A stretch of DNA of 35,388 nt, from assembly GCA_015063625.1 (NCBI GenBank), contig SVTT01000018.1, positions 1 to 35,388 of the forward strand, read 5' to 3'. The notes under the pieces were generated by a model, which saw only the letters and a program-made list of their open reading frames with translations, was not told the origin of the DNA and ran no database searches. Below are positions 1 to 6,833 of this stretch, in pieces (positions within the stretch are counted from its first letter, which is position 1; each line of letters starts with the position of its first letter). The DNA is from Oscillospiraceae bacterium (GTDB lineage: Bacteria; Bacillota; Clostridia; Oscillospirales; CAG-272). The position numbers and the translations under genes were made by a program.

Positions 1-234
1 TTGTCATATCCGCATATGACTGCAAGAATTTCCCTTGCGTCTGCAAATATTTGCTCTCTCAAAACTCGGATGACCCTCAAAGCCTTGATTTTAAGATGAT
101 TTTGGTGGCAAGGGCGCGAAGTCAAGTACGGACTTTACAAGCGCACTTGCCGCCGAAAGCGCTGAAAATCACGGCTTTCGGGCGGGTTCAGATTACTCCC
201 TCTTGCCTAGAGGAACGCAGCACTTTGAACTGAA
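1..234. other. Non-coding left edge with two short palindromes
   Basis: No convincing gene is seen here; the one short open frame has no ribosome binding site and an unusual composition. Two perfect inverted repeats sit at the very left: a 7-bp repeat with a 4-base spacer (arms 3-9 and 14-20) and a 12-base palindrome (43-54). They could be operator sites for a gene lying to the left of the window, but nothing in the window tests that. Confidence 0.4.
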
Positions 235-272
235 CAGAAAGCACTGATGATGTGTATCATCAGTGCTTTCTG
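235..272 (-). terminator. Hairpin downstream of the AbrB/PPTase operon
   Basis: A perfect 17-bp stem (arms 235-251 and 256-272) closes on a 4-base loop (252-255). It lies 64 bases beyond the stop codon of the minus-strand phosphopantetheinyl transferase, so it probably ends that transcript. The T-tract after the stem is weak (TTCTGTT), so factor-assisted termination or 3'-end protection is also possible. Confidence 0.65.
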
Positions 273-336
273 CTATTTTGTGACGCACTTGGCGAAAGGG
301 TGTGTGAGGGGCTTTCCATTGGACAGACACGTGCTT

Positions 337-870
337 TTATGCCCTTCGGCAAGCTGTGATACAGTGGCCTTCGGCAATGCACGCGGTAAAAATCACGCCC
401 CGTGTGGCGGCAAAATCGGGAGAGAGGGTGTCTTCTTTGATGTGACGGAGCAGTCCGTCTCCGCAGTATTTTGCATACGCCTCCTTGCGCGTAAAAGCCT
501 CGGCAAAGGCCCTCGCCGGGTCTGTGGCGTCAGCGAGATACTGTTGCTCGGCGATACTGAAAAAGCCGCGCGAAATTCGCGCGACGCGCGCAGGCGAATG
601 TGTGATCGGCTCGGCATCCACGCCGACGCGCGCATGCGGTTGCAGGAGTATGGCACAGGCAACCAGCGTGTCGGTATGCGCAATGCTGAAATCCATGTCG
701 TCGCACCCCCCAAAAAAGGGACGTCCCGCCTCATCCCGTTCGATTGGGGGATGGGGAAGTCCTGCGGCGGTCAGCATATCCCGAAGCAGGCAGATGCCCT
801 CCTCGCTTTGCAATGCGCGCGAGGGACGCCCCCCGCTGATCGGGAGGCGTCGGTACTCAAGCAGCAGCAT
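337..870 (-). CDS. 4'-phosphopantetheinyl transferase, Sfp/AcpS superfamily
   Basis: This 177-residue protein should transfer the 4'-phosphopantetheine arm of coenzyme A to a serine of a carrier protein (acyl, peptidyl or aryl carrier) in the cytosol. The family signature is clear: GRPFF at 49-53, FSIAHT at 61-66, the Mg-binding VGVDAEP at 82-88 (Asp85, Glu87), and FTRKEAYAKY at 126-135 with Glu130 and Lys134. It is somewhat shorter than typical Sfp (about 220 residues) but keeps both halves of the pseudo-dimer. The ATG lies only 2 bases after the stop of the upstream AbrB-like gene, so the two are co-transcribed and probably translationally coupled. No carrier-protein or NRPS/PKS gene is in the window, so the substrate is unknown; it may serve the fatty-acid ACP. 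Confidence 0.88.
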   Translation of the reverse strand: MLLLEYRRLPISGGRPSRALQSEEGICLLRDMLTAAGLPHPPIERDEAGRPFFGGCDDMDFSIAHTDTLVACAILLQPHARVGVDAEPITHSPARVARISRGFFSIAEQQYLADATDPARAFAEAFTRKEAYAKYCGDGLLRHIKEDTLSPDFAATRGVIFTACIAEGHCITACRRA

Positions 871-872
871 GC

Positions 873-1115
873 TCAGAGCGTCTTCAGCTTCCGGATGCAG
901 CTGCGGCAGATCCGCTTGTCCTCAAACAGTACGTTGTCCTCGTCGCTGCCGCAAAAGAGACAGGCGGGCTGATATTTTTTGAGAACGATCCGATCGTCGT
1001 CGGTAAAGATCTCGAGGGAGTCCCTGTTTTTGAGTCCGAGCGTATTGCGGATCTCAACGGGGAGAACAAAGCGCCCGAGCTCGTCGATCTTTCTGGTAAT
1101 ACCGGTGGATTTCAT
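873..1115 (-). CDS. AbrB/SpoVT-family transcriptional regulator with C-terminal Cys4 motif
   Basis: An 80-residue DNA-binding protein of the AbrB/MazE/SpoVT swapped-hairpin family. Residues 1-47 carry the classic pattern: TGITRKIDELGR, then FVLPVEIRNTLGL, then DSLEIFTDDDRIVLKKY. The C-terminus holds two CxxC pairs (Cys52/Cys55 and Cys70/Cys73), which look like a small zinc-binding knuckle; this is common in clostridial AbrB-like proteins. The start at 1115 is chosen because GGAGG lies about 8 bases upstream; a longer in-frame extension would cross the promoter at 1156-1184. Members regulate the shift from growth to stationary phase or sporulation. It is the first gene of a two-gene operon with the phosphopantetheinyl transferase. 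Confidence 0.9.
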   Translation of the reverse strand: MKSTGITRKIDELGRFVLPVEIRNTLGLKNRDSLEIFTDDDRIVLKKYQPACLFCGSDEDNVLFEDKRICRSCIRKLKTL

Positions 1116-1155
1116 CAGTGTACCTCCATGGATTGAATTTTCTGCTTCTGCCCTT

Positions 1156-1184
1156 ATTATACCTTGTCGTTTTTTGGTTGTCAA
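1156..1184 (-). promoter_or_regulatory. Consensus sigma-A promoter of the abrB-like operon
   Basis: On the minus strand TTGACA (1179-1184) and TATAAT (1156-1161) are both perfect and are separated by exactly 17 bases. The predicted start of transcription is near 1149, giving a leader of about 34 bases before the ATG at 1115. Confidence 0.85.
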
Positions 1185-1388
1185 TACCCATTTTTGGTAT
1201 TTAATGGATTTTTTTATTTTTTCGCGGCAGTCCCCGTCAAAAGCTGTCGAAATATATAGGAGCATATCGAATTTTGCAATCATATCCCCTCTGACGGAGC
1301 GAAAAAAGCTCTTTTTCGGTTTGGATTGATTAAGAAAAGCAAATGCCGTCCATTCTTGAGATAGCACTGTCTTTTCGGAGGGATGAGC

Positions 1389-1652
1389 ATGATTCGCGGA
1401 TGTCAGAGGGAAACGGTATATTTGCGCACGCAGGACAGCGACCTGTTCGAGTGCGCGTGGCTGGTGCTTCGTCGGGAAAAGCCGATGGTCGGTGCGGACG
1501 ATATGCTGGCGGAGGCAAATCGGATCGTTGGGCAGGGCGCTGCCTATTCGGGCAAGCGACGGCACCGTCTTGGCGGTTTTCTGCTCTTTTTGTCGGGGGC
1601 TTCGTTTTCGGCGGCGGTTTTGTTGCTGCTGTATGTTTTTCTCGGCGCTTGA
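1389..1652 (+). CDS. Small single-pass membrane protein, unknown function
   Basis: An 87-residue protein not assignable to a named family. The first 55 residues are polar and slightly charged, and residues 61-85 form one hydrophobic helix ending near the C-terminus, preceded by a basic patch (KRRHR). This predicts a tail-anchored or C-in membrane protein with its soluble part in the cytosol. GGAGGG at 1377-1382 stands 6 bases before the ATG at 1389; an in-frame ATG at 1383 directly abuts the GGAGGG and is unlikely to be used. It lies divergently from the AbrB-like gene, 273 bases away, and ends just before the RNase J promoter. A reverse-strand frame across the same region lacks a ribosome site and looks like a shadow. 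Confidence 0.65.
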   Translation: MIRGCQRETVYLRTQDSDLFECAWLVLRREKPMVGADDMLAEANRIVGQGAAYSGKRRHRLGGFLLFLSGASFSAAVLLLLYVFLGA

Positions 1653-1655
1653 GTA

Positions 1656-1684
1656 TTGACAAGCAGGCGCTTGTCGTGTATAAT
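1656..1684 (+). promoter_or_regulatory. Consensus sigma-A promoter of RNase J
   Basis: TTGACA (1656-1661) and TATAAT (1679-1684) are perfect and 17 bases apart. The -35 box begins 3 bases after the stop of the small membrane protein gene. The predicted transcript starts near 1691, which leaves an untranslated leader of about 135 bases. Confidence 0.88.
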
Positions 1685-1761
1685 ATAATGAGTATTTATA
1701 TAAAATATATGCTTTTGGCATTGAAGATACGATATACGGTAGCGTAACGAGGGCGCCTGAT

Positions 1762-1778
1762 CACCGCAGCGTGCGGTG
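1762..1778 (+). other. Leader hairpin upstream of RNase J
   Basis: A perfect 7-bp stem (1762-1768 with 1772-1778) and a 3-base loop sit in the RNase J leader, about 48 bases before the start codon. It may shape the 5' end or feed back on RNase J expression; no T-tract follows, so it is not a terminator. Confidence 0.45.
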
Positions 1779-1825
1779 CTTGCCGGGGGTCTTGTTTCGT
1801 GTCGAAAAGAGAAAAAGGAGGATCT

Positions 1826-3508
1826 ATGCCGAAGATCAGAAAAGATAAAGGTAAAATACGCATCATTCCGCTTGGCGGATTACACGAGATCGGCAAGAAT
1901 TTGACGGTCATCGAATATGAAAACGACATGATCGCCATCGATTGCGGTCTTGGATTTCCCGACGAGGATATGCTGGGCATCGACCTGGTGATCCCCGATG
2001 TGACCTATCTGGAGCAGAATCAGGACCGACTGCGCGGTATTTTCCTGACGCACGGCCACGAGGATCACATCGGTGCCATTCCTTACGTGCTGCGCACCGT
2101 CAATCCGCCGATCTACGGTACCAAGCTGACGGTCGGCATCGTCAAGAATAAGCTGGAAGAGCACACGCTGCCGTGGGATCCCGATCTGCACACCGTGAGC
2201 GCGGGCGAGACCATTCGCGCGGGCGCGATCAGCGTGGAGTTTATCCGCGTGAACCACTCGATCGCAGACGCCTGCTGCCTTGCCATTCACACCCCTCTCG
2301 GCACGCTGATCCACACCGGTGATTTCAAGCTGGACATCACCCCGATCCAGGGTGAGATGATGAACATCACACGTCTTGGTGAGCTTGGCAAGAAGGGCGT
2401 GCTGATGCTGATGTGTGAGTCGACCAACGCAGAGCGGCCCGGCTTTACCCCCTCCGAAAAGAAGGTGGGCAAGTCGCTTGAATATATCTTTACCACCAAC
2501 AAGGAAAAGCGTATCGTGATCTCGACCTTTTCCTCAAACGTGCACCGCGTGCAGCAGATCATCGACATCAGTGCGCAGCACGGCAGAAAGGTTGCGGTGA
2601 CGGGTCGCAGCATGCTCAATATCATGGGTGCCGCGATCGAGCTTGGCTATATGAAGGTCCCCAAGGACGTGCTGATCGACATCAACGATATCAAGCGCTA
2701 TAAGCCCGAGCAGCTGACGCTGGTCACCACGGGCAGTCAGGGAGAGCCCATGTCGGCGCTCTATCGTATGGCGTATTCCGAGCACAGTCAGGTGACGCTC
2801 GGGAGAAACGATCTCGTGGTGCTTTCCTCCAATGCCATTCCCGGCAACGAGAAGCTGGTGGGAAGGGTCATCAACGAGCTGTCAAGAAACGGTGTGGAGG
2901 TGCTCCACGACGCGTCGCTTGCCGTGCACGTTTCGGGGCACGCCTGCCAGGAGGAGCTGAAGCTGATGCAGGCGCTGACCAAGCCGCGTTACTTCATGCC
3001 CGTACACGGCGAATGCCGTCATCTTGCCGCCAACCGTGAGTTGGCGCTGGAGATGGGAATTCCTGACCGCAACATCTTCCTTTCGGAGATCGGTAAGGTG
3101 CTGGAGATCGACGCGAGGGGTGCGCGTTTTTCGGGCACCGTGCAGGCGGGTCAGGTGCTTGTGGACGGCTACGGCATCGGAGACGTCGGAAACATCGTGC
3201 TGCGCGATCGCAGACATCTCTCACAGGACGGTCTGATCGTGGTGGTGGCAACGGTGGATGAGGAAAGCTCTTTGCTCATCTCCGGGCCGGATATCGTTTC
3301 GCGCGGCTTCGTTTACGTGCGGGAGAACGAGGAGCTGATGGAGGAGGCGCGCAAGGTCGTGCAGCGCTCGCTTGACAAGTGTCTGCGCGGCAAGGAGGCA
3401 CGCGACCGCATGCATCTCAAGAACACGGTGCGTGACGAGCTCTCCAAATTCCTCTTTGCCAGAACGGGCAGAAAGCCGATGATCCTGCCTGTCATTATGA
3501 ACGTGTGA
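1826..3508 (+). CDS. rnj: Ribonuclease J
   Basis: A 560-residue metallo-beta-lactamase/beta-CASP ribonuclease. RNase J is a cytosolic 5'-to-3' exonuclease and endonuclease central to mRNA turnover and rRNA maturation in Bacillota. Seen in the sequence: the zinc-binding HGHEDH at 76-81, a later NHSIADA histidine, HTGDFKLD with the metal-binding Asp, the beta-CASP segment, PVHGECRHL (motif C) and the C-terminal oligomerisation region. The length matches the family (about 555 residues in Bacillus RNase J1). The ATG at 1826 is chosen because AAGGAGG (1815-1821) lies just upstream; an in-frame GTG at 1799 has no ribosome site. It has its own promoter. Only one RNase J is present in this window, so J1 versus J2 cannot be assigned. 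Confidence 0.95.
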   Translation: MPKIRKDKGKIRIIPLGGLHEIGKNLTVIEYENDMIAIDCGLGFPDEDMLGIDLVIPDVTYLEQNQDRLRGIFLTHGHEDHIGAIPYVLRTVNPPIYGTKLTVGIVKNKLEEHTLPWDPDLHTVSAGETIRAGAISVEFIRVNHSIADACCLAIHTPLGTLIHTGDFKLDITPIQGEMMNITRLGELGKKGVLMLMCESTNAERPGFTPSEKKVGKSLEYIFTTNKEKRIVISTFSSNVHRVQQIIDISAQHGRKVAVTGRSMLNIMGAAIELGYMKVPKDVLIDINDIKRYKPEQLTLVTTGSQGEPMSALYRMAYSEHSQVTLGRNDLVVLSSNAIPGNEKLVGRVINELSRNGVEVLHDASLAVHVSGHACQEELKLMQALTKPRYFMPVHGECRHLAANRELALEMGIPDRNIFLSEIGKVLEIDARGARFSGTVQAGQVLVDGYGIGDVGNIVLRDRRHLSQDGLIVVVATVDEESSLLISGPDIVSRGFVYVRENEELMEEARKVVQRSLDKCLRGKEARDRMHLKNTVRDELSKFLFARTGRKPMILPVIMNV

Positions 3509-3600
3509 CGGCAGCTGCCTTCACAAGATCGTCATGTGTACAACACGTTCGGTGTTTACAATAGATTTCGCTAAAATACAAACAAAGGTGGATCCTGAAC

Positions 3601-5385
3601 ATGGGAAAAGGAAACAGAAACAAAAAGCAAAGAGCGCAAGGCGTGCTCGCGGCACCTGTCGGTAAGGGCAGTGCCGTGAAAAAGCAAAGACCCACTTGGG
3701 TCGGAACGGTGATCGTTGTAACCGTGCTTGCCATACTGATCGTATTTGCAGGTGCCTGCATTCTCAACGCGCGCGGTGTGTTTGTTCGCAACAAGGTCGT
3801 TGCCAGCACCGAGCATTTTGAGATCACCGTGCCGATGATGTCTTACCTCGTTTATTCCGAGTGTGAGAATTTTGTGTCTACTTACACCGAGTACGGATAT
3901 TTGCAGTACTTCAGGGGTGAGGGCGGTACGGCTCTGAACACCTCGATCGGCTTGCGTGACCAGAATTACAGCGTGGTGACCGATAAGACGACGGGCGTGA
4001 CGACCACCACAACTTGGTTTGACTATTTCGCATCCTCTGCGGGTACGGCGGCTCGCCAGATCCTGATCCTGTGCGAGGAGGCATATCATTTCGGCATTAC
4101 GCTGGATGAGTCGGATCATGAGCAGATCGAGTCCTCGCTGCAGATGATGGAGCTTTACGCTTCGATCAGCGGCTATACCACCACTGCCTATATCAGTAAT
4201 ATGTACGGTCAGGGTGTTTCGCTGAATGACGTGCGCGACATCATGGAGCTTTCGCAGCTTGCCAATAAGTTTGCCGCCATCCGCCAGGAGGAGCTCAAGG
4301 CAGGTGCTACCGATGGCAGAGTCAATGCCTATTACGAGGCGCACAAGAATCAGTTCAACGGCAGCATCAACTATATCTCCTACACCTTCAGCACGAGCTT
4401 TAAGCCCGCAGATGCCTCTGCCGAGGATGCCGCAACCAAGAACAGTGAGGCATATGCGACCTACGAGGCGGAGCAGACCAAGTATCAGGAGCGCGTGGAC
4501 GCTCTGAAGGAATGCAAGAGCGCTGCTGAGTTCAGCAATCTGCTGATGTCCTATCTTGAGGCGGATGCCACCGCCGCAGGTGATGAGAACCCCACCCTGA
4601 CGGCATTGACCAAGGTTTCGGATAACACTCATCTCAATTACGAGAAGCCCTCTTCCTCGACCGATGTGTCGAGCTGGCTCTTCTCCACCGATCCCGCACG
4701 CGCCAAGAACGATACCAAGACCTTCGTCAGCACCAAGGACGGCTATGACGAGGAAAAGACCGAGTACAGCGCGGCTGAATCGACCTATACCGTAGCCTTC
4801 GTCACCGAGCCTCTCCACAAGAATGAAACGCTCGTGCGCAACGTGGGTCATATCCTCTTTAAGACCGATACCTTCAAGGGCCTGACGAATACCGATAAGC
4901 TTTCGGGCAAGACCAAGGAGCTGGCACAAAGACTGCTTGACAAGGGCAAGACCATTTCTGCCGAGGCAATGGCGAACGAGCTGATCGCAATGCTCCTTGA
5001 GGAGGGCAAGATCACCGAAAAGGTCGGCTCGCTCGGCAAGTATTACGTCATTGATAAGGACGTATTCAAGGAGTACGGCGAGACCTATACCGAGGACGCA
5101 AACGTGTTCTACGAGGAGGTCAAAACCGGTGACATGGTGGCAGAGTTTGAGGACTGGCTCTTCGACACGATCCGCGTCGAGGGAGAGATCTCCTATCCCT
5201 CTGCGATCAAGACCGATTACGGATATCATATCATGTACTATGCCGGTGAGGGCGATACTGCCCAGTGGGTCTATGACGTGAAGGACGCGCTCGTATCCGC
5301 AGACTACGACGCATGGTACGAGGTCGTTTCGAACAAGCATGTCATCAATGTGAATAATCATAGCTGGGATTATATCGACGGTTGA
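3601..5385 (+). CDS. Membrane-anchored parvulin-type peptidyl-prolyl isomerase (PrsA/SurA-like foldase)
   Basis: A 594-residue extracytoplasmic foldase. The N-terminus is very basic (residues 1-30) and followed by one hydrophobic segment at about 33-55, which anchors it in the membrane. The hydrophobic segment contains AGAC at 50-53, a weak match to a lipobox, so a lipoprotein is possible but less likely than a plain anchor. A SurA/PrsA-like helical region follows, and a parvulin (rotamase) domain lies at about 411-548, beginning VRNVGHILF and ending DYGYHIMYYAG. Within the parvulin domain there is an acidic insertion. PrsA proteins fold secreted proteins outside the membrane in Gram-positive bacteria. 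AAAGGTGG lies just before the ATG. It follows RNase J by 92 bases; no clear separate promoter is seen. Confidence 0.82.
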   Translation: MGKGNRNKKQRAQGVLAAPVGKGSAVKKQRPTWVGTVIVVTVLAILIVFAGACILNARGVFVRNKVVASTEHFEITVPMMSYLVYSECENFVSTYTEYGYLQYFRGEGGTALNTSIGLRDQNYSVVTDKTTGVTTTTTWFDYFASSAGTAARQILILCEEAYHFGITLDESDHEQIESSLQMMELYASISGYTTTAYISNMYGQGVSLNDVRDIMELSQLANKFAAIRQEELKAGATDGRVNAYYEAHKNQFNGSINYISYTFSTSFKPADASAEDAATKNSEAYATYEAEQTKYQERVDALKECKSAAEFSNLLMSYLEADATAAGDENPTLTALTKVSDNTHLNYEKPSSSTDVSSWLFSTDPARAKNDTKTFVSTKDGYDEEKTEYSAAESTYTVAFVTEPLHKNETLVRNVGHILFKTDTFKGLTNTDKLSGKTKELAQRLLDKGKTISAEAMANELIAMLLEEGKITEKVGSLGKYYVIDKDVFKEYGETYTEDANVFYEEVKTGDMVAEFEDWLFDTIRVEGEISYPSAIKTDYGYHIMYYAGEGDTAQWVYDVKDALVSADYDAWYEVVSNKHVINVNNHSWDYIDG

Positions 5386-5434
5386 TCCCACAGTCATGCC
5401 GCTTCCCGTGCCCATCGGATACGAAAGGCGACAA

Positions 5435-5472
5435 AGGAAAGACTGTCGCCCTGCGGGGCGACAGTCTTTCCT
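5435..5472. repeat. Perfect 16-bp inverted repeat between two genes
   Basis: Arms 5435-5450 and 5457-5472 pair perfectly around a 6-base loop. No T-tract follows on the plus strand, so it is not a standard intrinsic terminator. A third copy of the inner arm sequence (GGCGAC at 5427-5432) can also pair with 5445-5450, which would compete with the main stem. It may stabilise the upstream mRNA end, act as an attenuator, or be a dispersed palindromic element. Confidence 0.6.
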
Positions 5473-5546
5473 GTATGGCGGAGATATTTTTGGATATACT
5501 GACAAGGGACTGCGACAACGCTGCCGCGGCTCGAGGGAGGGAAGAT

Positions 5547-6191
5547 ATGGTACTCAATACAAAGCAAACCACGGTCGCTTACCGCTGCCCGCATTGCGGT
5601 GCGGGCGTCATGAGTGCGGTCAGCCTGTTTGCGCTGCGCGGTAAGATGGTGCGCCTGAGGTGTACCTGCGGAAAGAGCGTGATGGAGATCGAGCCGACGG
5701 CAGAGCAAAAGGTTCGGCTGACCGTGCCTTGTATCATATGTCCCAATCCGCATCGCTTTACTGTGAGTGAAAACGTGTTCTTCGGTGACCGTCTGTTCGT
5801 CCTTCCCTGTCCCTATGCTGATATCAATATTGCCATGATGGGGGAGAGCAATCATGTTAAGGCGGAGCTTTCTCGCACGGAGCTGGAGCTTCTCGACCTC
5901 ATGGAGAAGAACGGCATCACCGATTTTGAGGCGCTTCATAGGGAGGCGGAGCGCGCCGTGACCGATCCGCAGGTGCTTGACATCGTGATGTTCGTGATCC
6001 GCGACCTTGACGACGAGGGCAAGATCTTTTGCCGCTGCGAGGGCGAGGAGGAGCGCGAGTTTGAGGTTGAGATCCTTGGCGAGGGAGTGCGCATCACCTG
6101 TAAATCGTGCGGCGCCACCAAGCTTCTTCCCACCGACTCGCTGCTCGATGCCTATGAATTTTTGAACACCGACGCGCTCCGATTGGAGTGA
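5547..6191 (+). CDS. Multi-zinc-ribbon protein of unknown function
   Basis: A 214-residue cytosolic protein with no signal or membrane segment. It contains several likely metal-binding cysteine pairs: Cys14/Cys17 (CPHCG), Cys39/Cys41, Cys62/Cys65, and a C-terminal pair in CKSCG. The middle (about 100-160) is helical and charged. The pattern suggests a zinc-stabilised fold of two or more ribbons; no catalytic motif is recognised. GGAGGG lies 6-7 bases before the ATG at 5547, which decides this start over an in-frame extension that would read through the palindrome at 5435-5472. It follows the foldase and precedes a terminator, so the two may share a transcript. Confidence 0.75.
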   Translation: MVLNTKQTTVAYRCPHCGAGVMSAVSLFALRGKMVRLRCTCGKSVMEIEPTAEQKVRLTVPCIICPNPHRFTVSENVFFGDRLFVLPCPYADINIAMMGESNHVKAELSRTELELLDLMEKNGITDFEALHREAERAVTDPQVLDIVMFVIRDLDDEGKIFCRCEGEEEREFEVEILGEGVRITCKSCGATKLLPTDSLLDAYEFLNTDALRLE

Positions 6192-6349
6192 GGTACGGGG
6201 GGGCGGCATTATTCATGCTTCGGTTGGAGAGATGAGGTTGCCAAGACATTTTGATACGCTTCGGCGAAAAAAATATGGGATCGGAAGGGCGCTTTGACAC
6301 GCTTCGACCGGAGCGAAATACGGGAATGTCGGGGCATCCCCACCGTAAA

Positions 6350-6388
6350 GACACCGCGCGCGGAGAAATCCGCACGCGGTGTTTTCTC
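6350..6388 (+). terminator. Intrinsic terminator after the zinc-ribbon gene
   Basis: A 14-bp stem with one mismatch (arms 6350-6363 and 6368-6381) closes on a GAAA tetraloop and runs into TTTTCTCT. It lies about 160 bases beyond the stop at 6191 and separates the RNase J/foldase block from the polysaccharide operon. Confidence 0.8.
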
Positions 6389-6707
6389 TCAAAAAACGGA
6401 AAAACTCGCCCCGTTAGGGGGCGTAAACTAAACTTGACGTGTTCTGCGCGCCCTTTTTGCCGCAAATAGCCTTGATGCCTTCGGCGCGAAGGTCTTCGGG
6501 GGCTTCCTGTGTTGGATGAGGCTCGCTTTTCTCAGCCGGATAGAGGCTCACCATTCGCATCCTTGATAGCGCTGCGTCTTTCGCACATGCCGGTTCAACT
6601 CCCCGGGAAACGATCGGCAGACAAAACGTTGTTCTTTCTTGTGCGCCAACTTTTCGCTCTCTTTTTCTGCCTTTTCGTGACAATAAGTGCTAATTTCCGC
6701 AAAACAC
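6389..6707. other. About 320-base intergenic stretch with no supported gene
   Basis: No open frame here has a ribosome site. A minus-strand frame of 89 codons shows low-complexity, non-family-like composition. A GGTTCAACTCCC string near 6590-6601 resembles a tRNA/tmRNA T-loop, but the flanking bases do not form a T-stem or cloverleaf. It may be decayed sequence or hold a small RNA. Confidence 0.4.
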
Positions 6708-6737
6708 TTGATTTTAATGAAAGAGAGTGCTATAATT
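6708..6737 (+). promoter_or_regulatory. Sigma-A promoter of the polysaccharide operon
   Basis: TTGATT (6708-6713), an 18-base spacer and TATAAT (6732-6737) with a TGC just before it (extended -10). Transcription should start near 6744. It is the only clear promoter seen before the terminator at 26702-26742. Confidence 0.78.
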
Positions 6738-6743
6738 AATAGG

Positions 6744-6833
6744 AATATATATTATTATGTGTGCGTGCGAGCGCGCGGTTTGCCCTCGGCTGCTGCGGCA
6801 CGTTGAATTTTTCTGGAAACGAGGTATGTTCGC
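6744..6833 (+). other. GC-rich leader of the polysaccharide operon
   Basis: The predicted 90-base untranslated leader contains a GC-rich block at 6762-6801 whose ends are complementary (GTGC at 6762-6765 with GCAC at 6798-6801) and which can extend with bulges. Long polysaccharide operons often carry a leader RNA structure recognised by a specialised NusG paralogue; that role is only a suggestion here. GAGG at 6821-6824 serves the first gene. Confidence 0.4.

Noticed and set aside
51-233. 60-codon open frame at the left edge
   Set aside because: No ribosome site, no recognisable sequence, and it crosses a palindrome.
247-972. Plus-strand open frame opposite the phosphopantetheinyl transferase
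   Set aside because: No ribosome site or domain, and it reads through a hairpin and the coding strand of two recognisable genes.
1330-1662. Minus-strand open frame opposite the small membrane protein
   Set aside because: Lys/Pro/Arg-rich low-complexity product with no ribosome site; the plus frame has GGAGGG and a membrane helix.
3571-5505. Very long minus-strand open frame opposite the foldase gene
   Set aside because: Its protein is rich in Leu/Gly/Ile with no family motif, and it has no ribosome site. The plus strand encodes a clear parvulin-type protein, so this is a shadow of codon bias.
6585-6610. T-loop-like GGTTCAACTCCC, considered as tRNA or tmRNA
   Set aside because: The flanking bases do not make a 5-bp T-stem, and no acceptor, D or anticodon arm could be drawn.
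6414-6683. Minus-strand 89-codon frame in the gap before the polysaccharide operon
   Set aside because: No ribosome site and no family resemblance; an HPTQ string recalled DNA methyltransferases but nothing else fits.
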